Shown: positions 5,679-6,641 of the stretch, in pieces | How positions within the stretch are numbered: position 1 is the stretch's first letter | Layout: each line of letters opens with the position of its first letter | Source: Bacteroidota bacterium | Lineage (GTDB): Bacteria > Bacteroidota > Bacteroidia > B-17B0 > Aurantibacillaceae | Length of the DNA stretch: 6,641 bases | Direction of reading: 5' to 3' | Assembly: GCA_025360565.1 (NCBI GenBank) | Contig: JANYBY010000284.1 | Location: forward strand, 1 to 6,641 | Position numbers and translations under genes: made by a program | The notes under the pieces: generated by a model | What the model was told of the DNA's origin: nothing | Database searches by the model: none | The model's input: only the letters and a program-made list of their open reading frames with translations

Positions 5679-6641
5679 TTAAAGGAACAGGTCTGCCGCT
5701 ATCCCATCGGCCTGCAGTCTTCCGGCGTTGTTTAATGTATAAACGCCGTTTTTTTCAATAATAAATTGGGCTTTATTTTTTATCTTTTCCAAAAAATGAT
5801 CGCGCGTTTCTTTCCCGAATAAAATCTCCATTTCGTTTATATCGCAACCCCAAATAGTTCTTAAACGGGTTAAAATATATTCGTTAAATTTATTTTGTGT
5901 GGTTAAATTTTCAGTTTCAAAAAAAGTTTCGCCGCTATTTATTTTTGAAATGTACTCTGCATTATTTTTGATGTTCCATTGTCTCGTTTCTCCGTTAAAC
6001 GAATGCGCCGAAGGCCCAACACCAATGTAATTTTTACCGCGCCAATAATTACTGTTGTGCACAGCGAAATAATTTTCTTTGCCAAAATTTGAGATCTCGT
6101 AATGAACAAAGTTATTATTGCCAAGTAACTCTGTCATCAATAAAAATTGTTTGCTGCTCAAATCATCATTCACAGCGGGTTCCAGCCCTTTGTTGAAATT
6201 AACGCCCAAAGCTGTTTTTTGTTCAATGGTTAAATTGTAAGATGAAATATGTTGTGTATTAAGATCAATAGCTTTTAATAAAGTGTTTTCCCAATTTTGT
6301 AATGTTTGAAATTTACTGCCGTAGATCAGATCAATGCTAATGTTATCAAAGCCCTCGTCCTGCGCCAATTTTATACAAGCTTCCGATTCCGTTGCCGTAT
6401 GCGCTCGGTTCATCCATTTTAATTCTACATCATTAAAACTTTGCAAGCCAATACTTAATCGGTTAATGCCGTTTTTTTTCCATTGCTTCAGAGTTACAGA
6501 ATTGATATCATCCGGATTTGCTTCCAGTGTAATTTCAATTTTGTCGCTTTCATTCAGTGTAAAATGACTTTTTATTTGATCAATTATTTGCTCCAGTTCT
6601 TTTTGCGATAATAAACTCGGGGTTCCTCCGCCAAAATAAAT
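5679..6641 (-). CDS. hemW: Heme chaperone HemW (radical SAM, HemN-like), N-terminus beyond the window
   Basis: Partial: 320 codons plus a stop, cut by the right edge. The reading frame continues upstream of the TTG codon at 6444-6446 to the last base, and the added part is clearly homologous: IYFGGGTPSLLS at the edge, EANPDD at 6507-6524 and INRLSIGLQSFND across the TTG. Further on are SIDLIYG, HISSYNLTIE, YEISNFGKENYFAVHNSNYW, GVGPSAHSF and a C-terminal winged-helix-like HemN domain with FNEYILTRLRTIWG. With family length near 375-380 residues, about 50-60 are missing, including the CxxxCxxC iron-sulfur motif that binds SAM. GGGTPS and GVGPSAHSF favour HemW over the true coproporphyrinogen oxidase HemN. 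HemW is thought to bind heme and insert it into target proteins such as respiratory enzymes, though older annotations call it a coproporphyrinogen III oxidase. Confidence 0.94.
   Translation of the reverse strand: MYFGGGTPSLLSQKELEQIIDQIKSHFTLNESDKIEITLEANPDDINSVTLKQWKKNGINRLSIGLQSFNDVELKWMNRAHTATESEACIKLAQDEGFDNISIDLIYGSKFQTLQNWENTLLKAIDLNTQHISSYNLTIEQKTALGVNFNKGLEPAVNDDLSSKQFLLMTELLGNNNFVHYEISNFGKENYFAVHNSNYWRGKNYIGVGPSAHSFNGETRQWNIKNNAEYISKINSGETFFETENLTTQNKFNEYILTRLRTIWGCDINEMEILFGKETRDHFLEKIKNKAQFIIEKNGVYTLNNAGRLQADGIAADLFL

Noticed and set aside
6444..6446. TTG as the start codon of the right-edge gene
   Set aside because: The frame stays open to the window edge and the extra 65 codons contain conserved HemW motifs including GGGTPS, so the TTG is an internal leucine.
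4307..6641. hemL and hemW as a heme operon
   Set aside because: They are convergent and separated by a large palindrome, so they cannot share a transcript; the closeness may simply be chance.

Overview
The window looks like a stretch of ordinary chromosome from a member of the Bacteroidota. The reasons are: a secreted protein ending in a type IX secretion (T9SS) sorting domain; a small Cys-rich lipoprotein of a kind I associate with this phylum; AT-rich spacers; no Shine-Dalgarno sequence in front of any of the six internal genes with a proposed start; and boxes resembling the phylum's TAnnTTTG -7 element just upstream of several starts. Genus cannot be told from this; an environmental Flavobacteriales- or Sphingobacteriales-like lineage would fit.

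Layout from left to right. The end of a Sua5/TsaC threonylcarbamoyl-AMP synthase gene (+) runs in from the left edge and meets, stop codon against stop codon with no spacer, a minus-strand gene for a secreted PHP-domain (CehA/McbA-like) putative metallohydrolase. Upstream of that, also on the minus strand, are ispF (MEP isoprenoid pathway) and a two-gene unit in which pgk (glycolysis) overlaps a tiny lipoprotein gene by the four bases ATGA. A 79-bp AT-rich divergent spacer follows. Then, on the plus strand, come a two-gene RelE/ParE-type toxin-antitoxin module and hemL (5-aminolevulinate formation by the C5 route). After hemL a 79-bp imperfect palindrome built of 8-nt CACAGAG-like units fills nearly the whole gap to the convergent hemW (heme chaperone, radical SAM family), which runs off the right edge without its N-terminus.

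Most of the genes are housekeeping: tRNA t6A modification, isoprenoid precursors, glycolysis and tetrapyrrole/heme supply. hemL and hemW both serve tetrapyrrole biology but are convergent, so they do not form an operon. The accessory parts are the toxin-antitoxin pair between pgk and hemL, the secreted PHP protein, the small lipoprotein and the CACAGAG palindrome. No gene-free stretch reaches 300 bases; the longest gaps are about 112 bp (ispF to lipoprotein) and 91 bp (hemL to hemW). I saw no tRNA, rRNA, CRISPR array, insertion sequence or riboswitch. I found no convincing wholly new system; the best candidates for a second look are the palindrome, the pgk-lipoprotein coupling, the secreted PHP enzyme and the C-terminally extended toxin.
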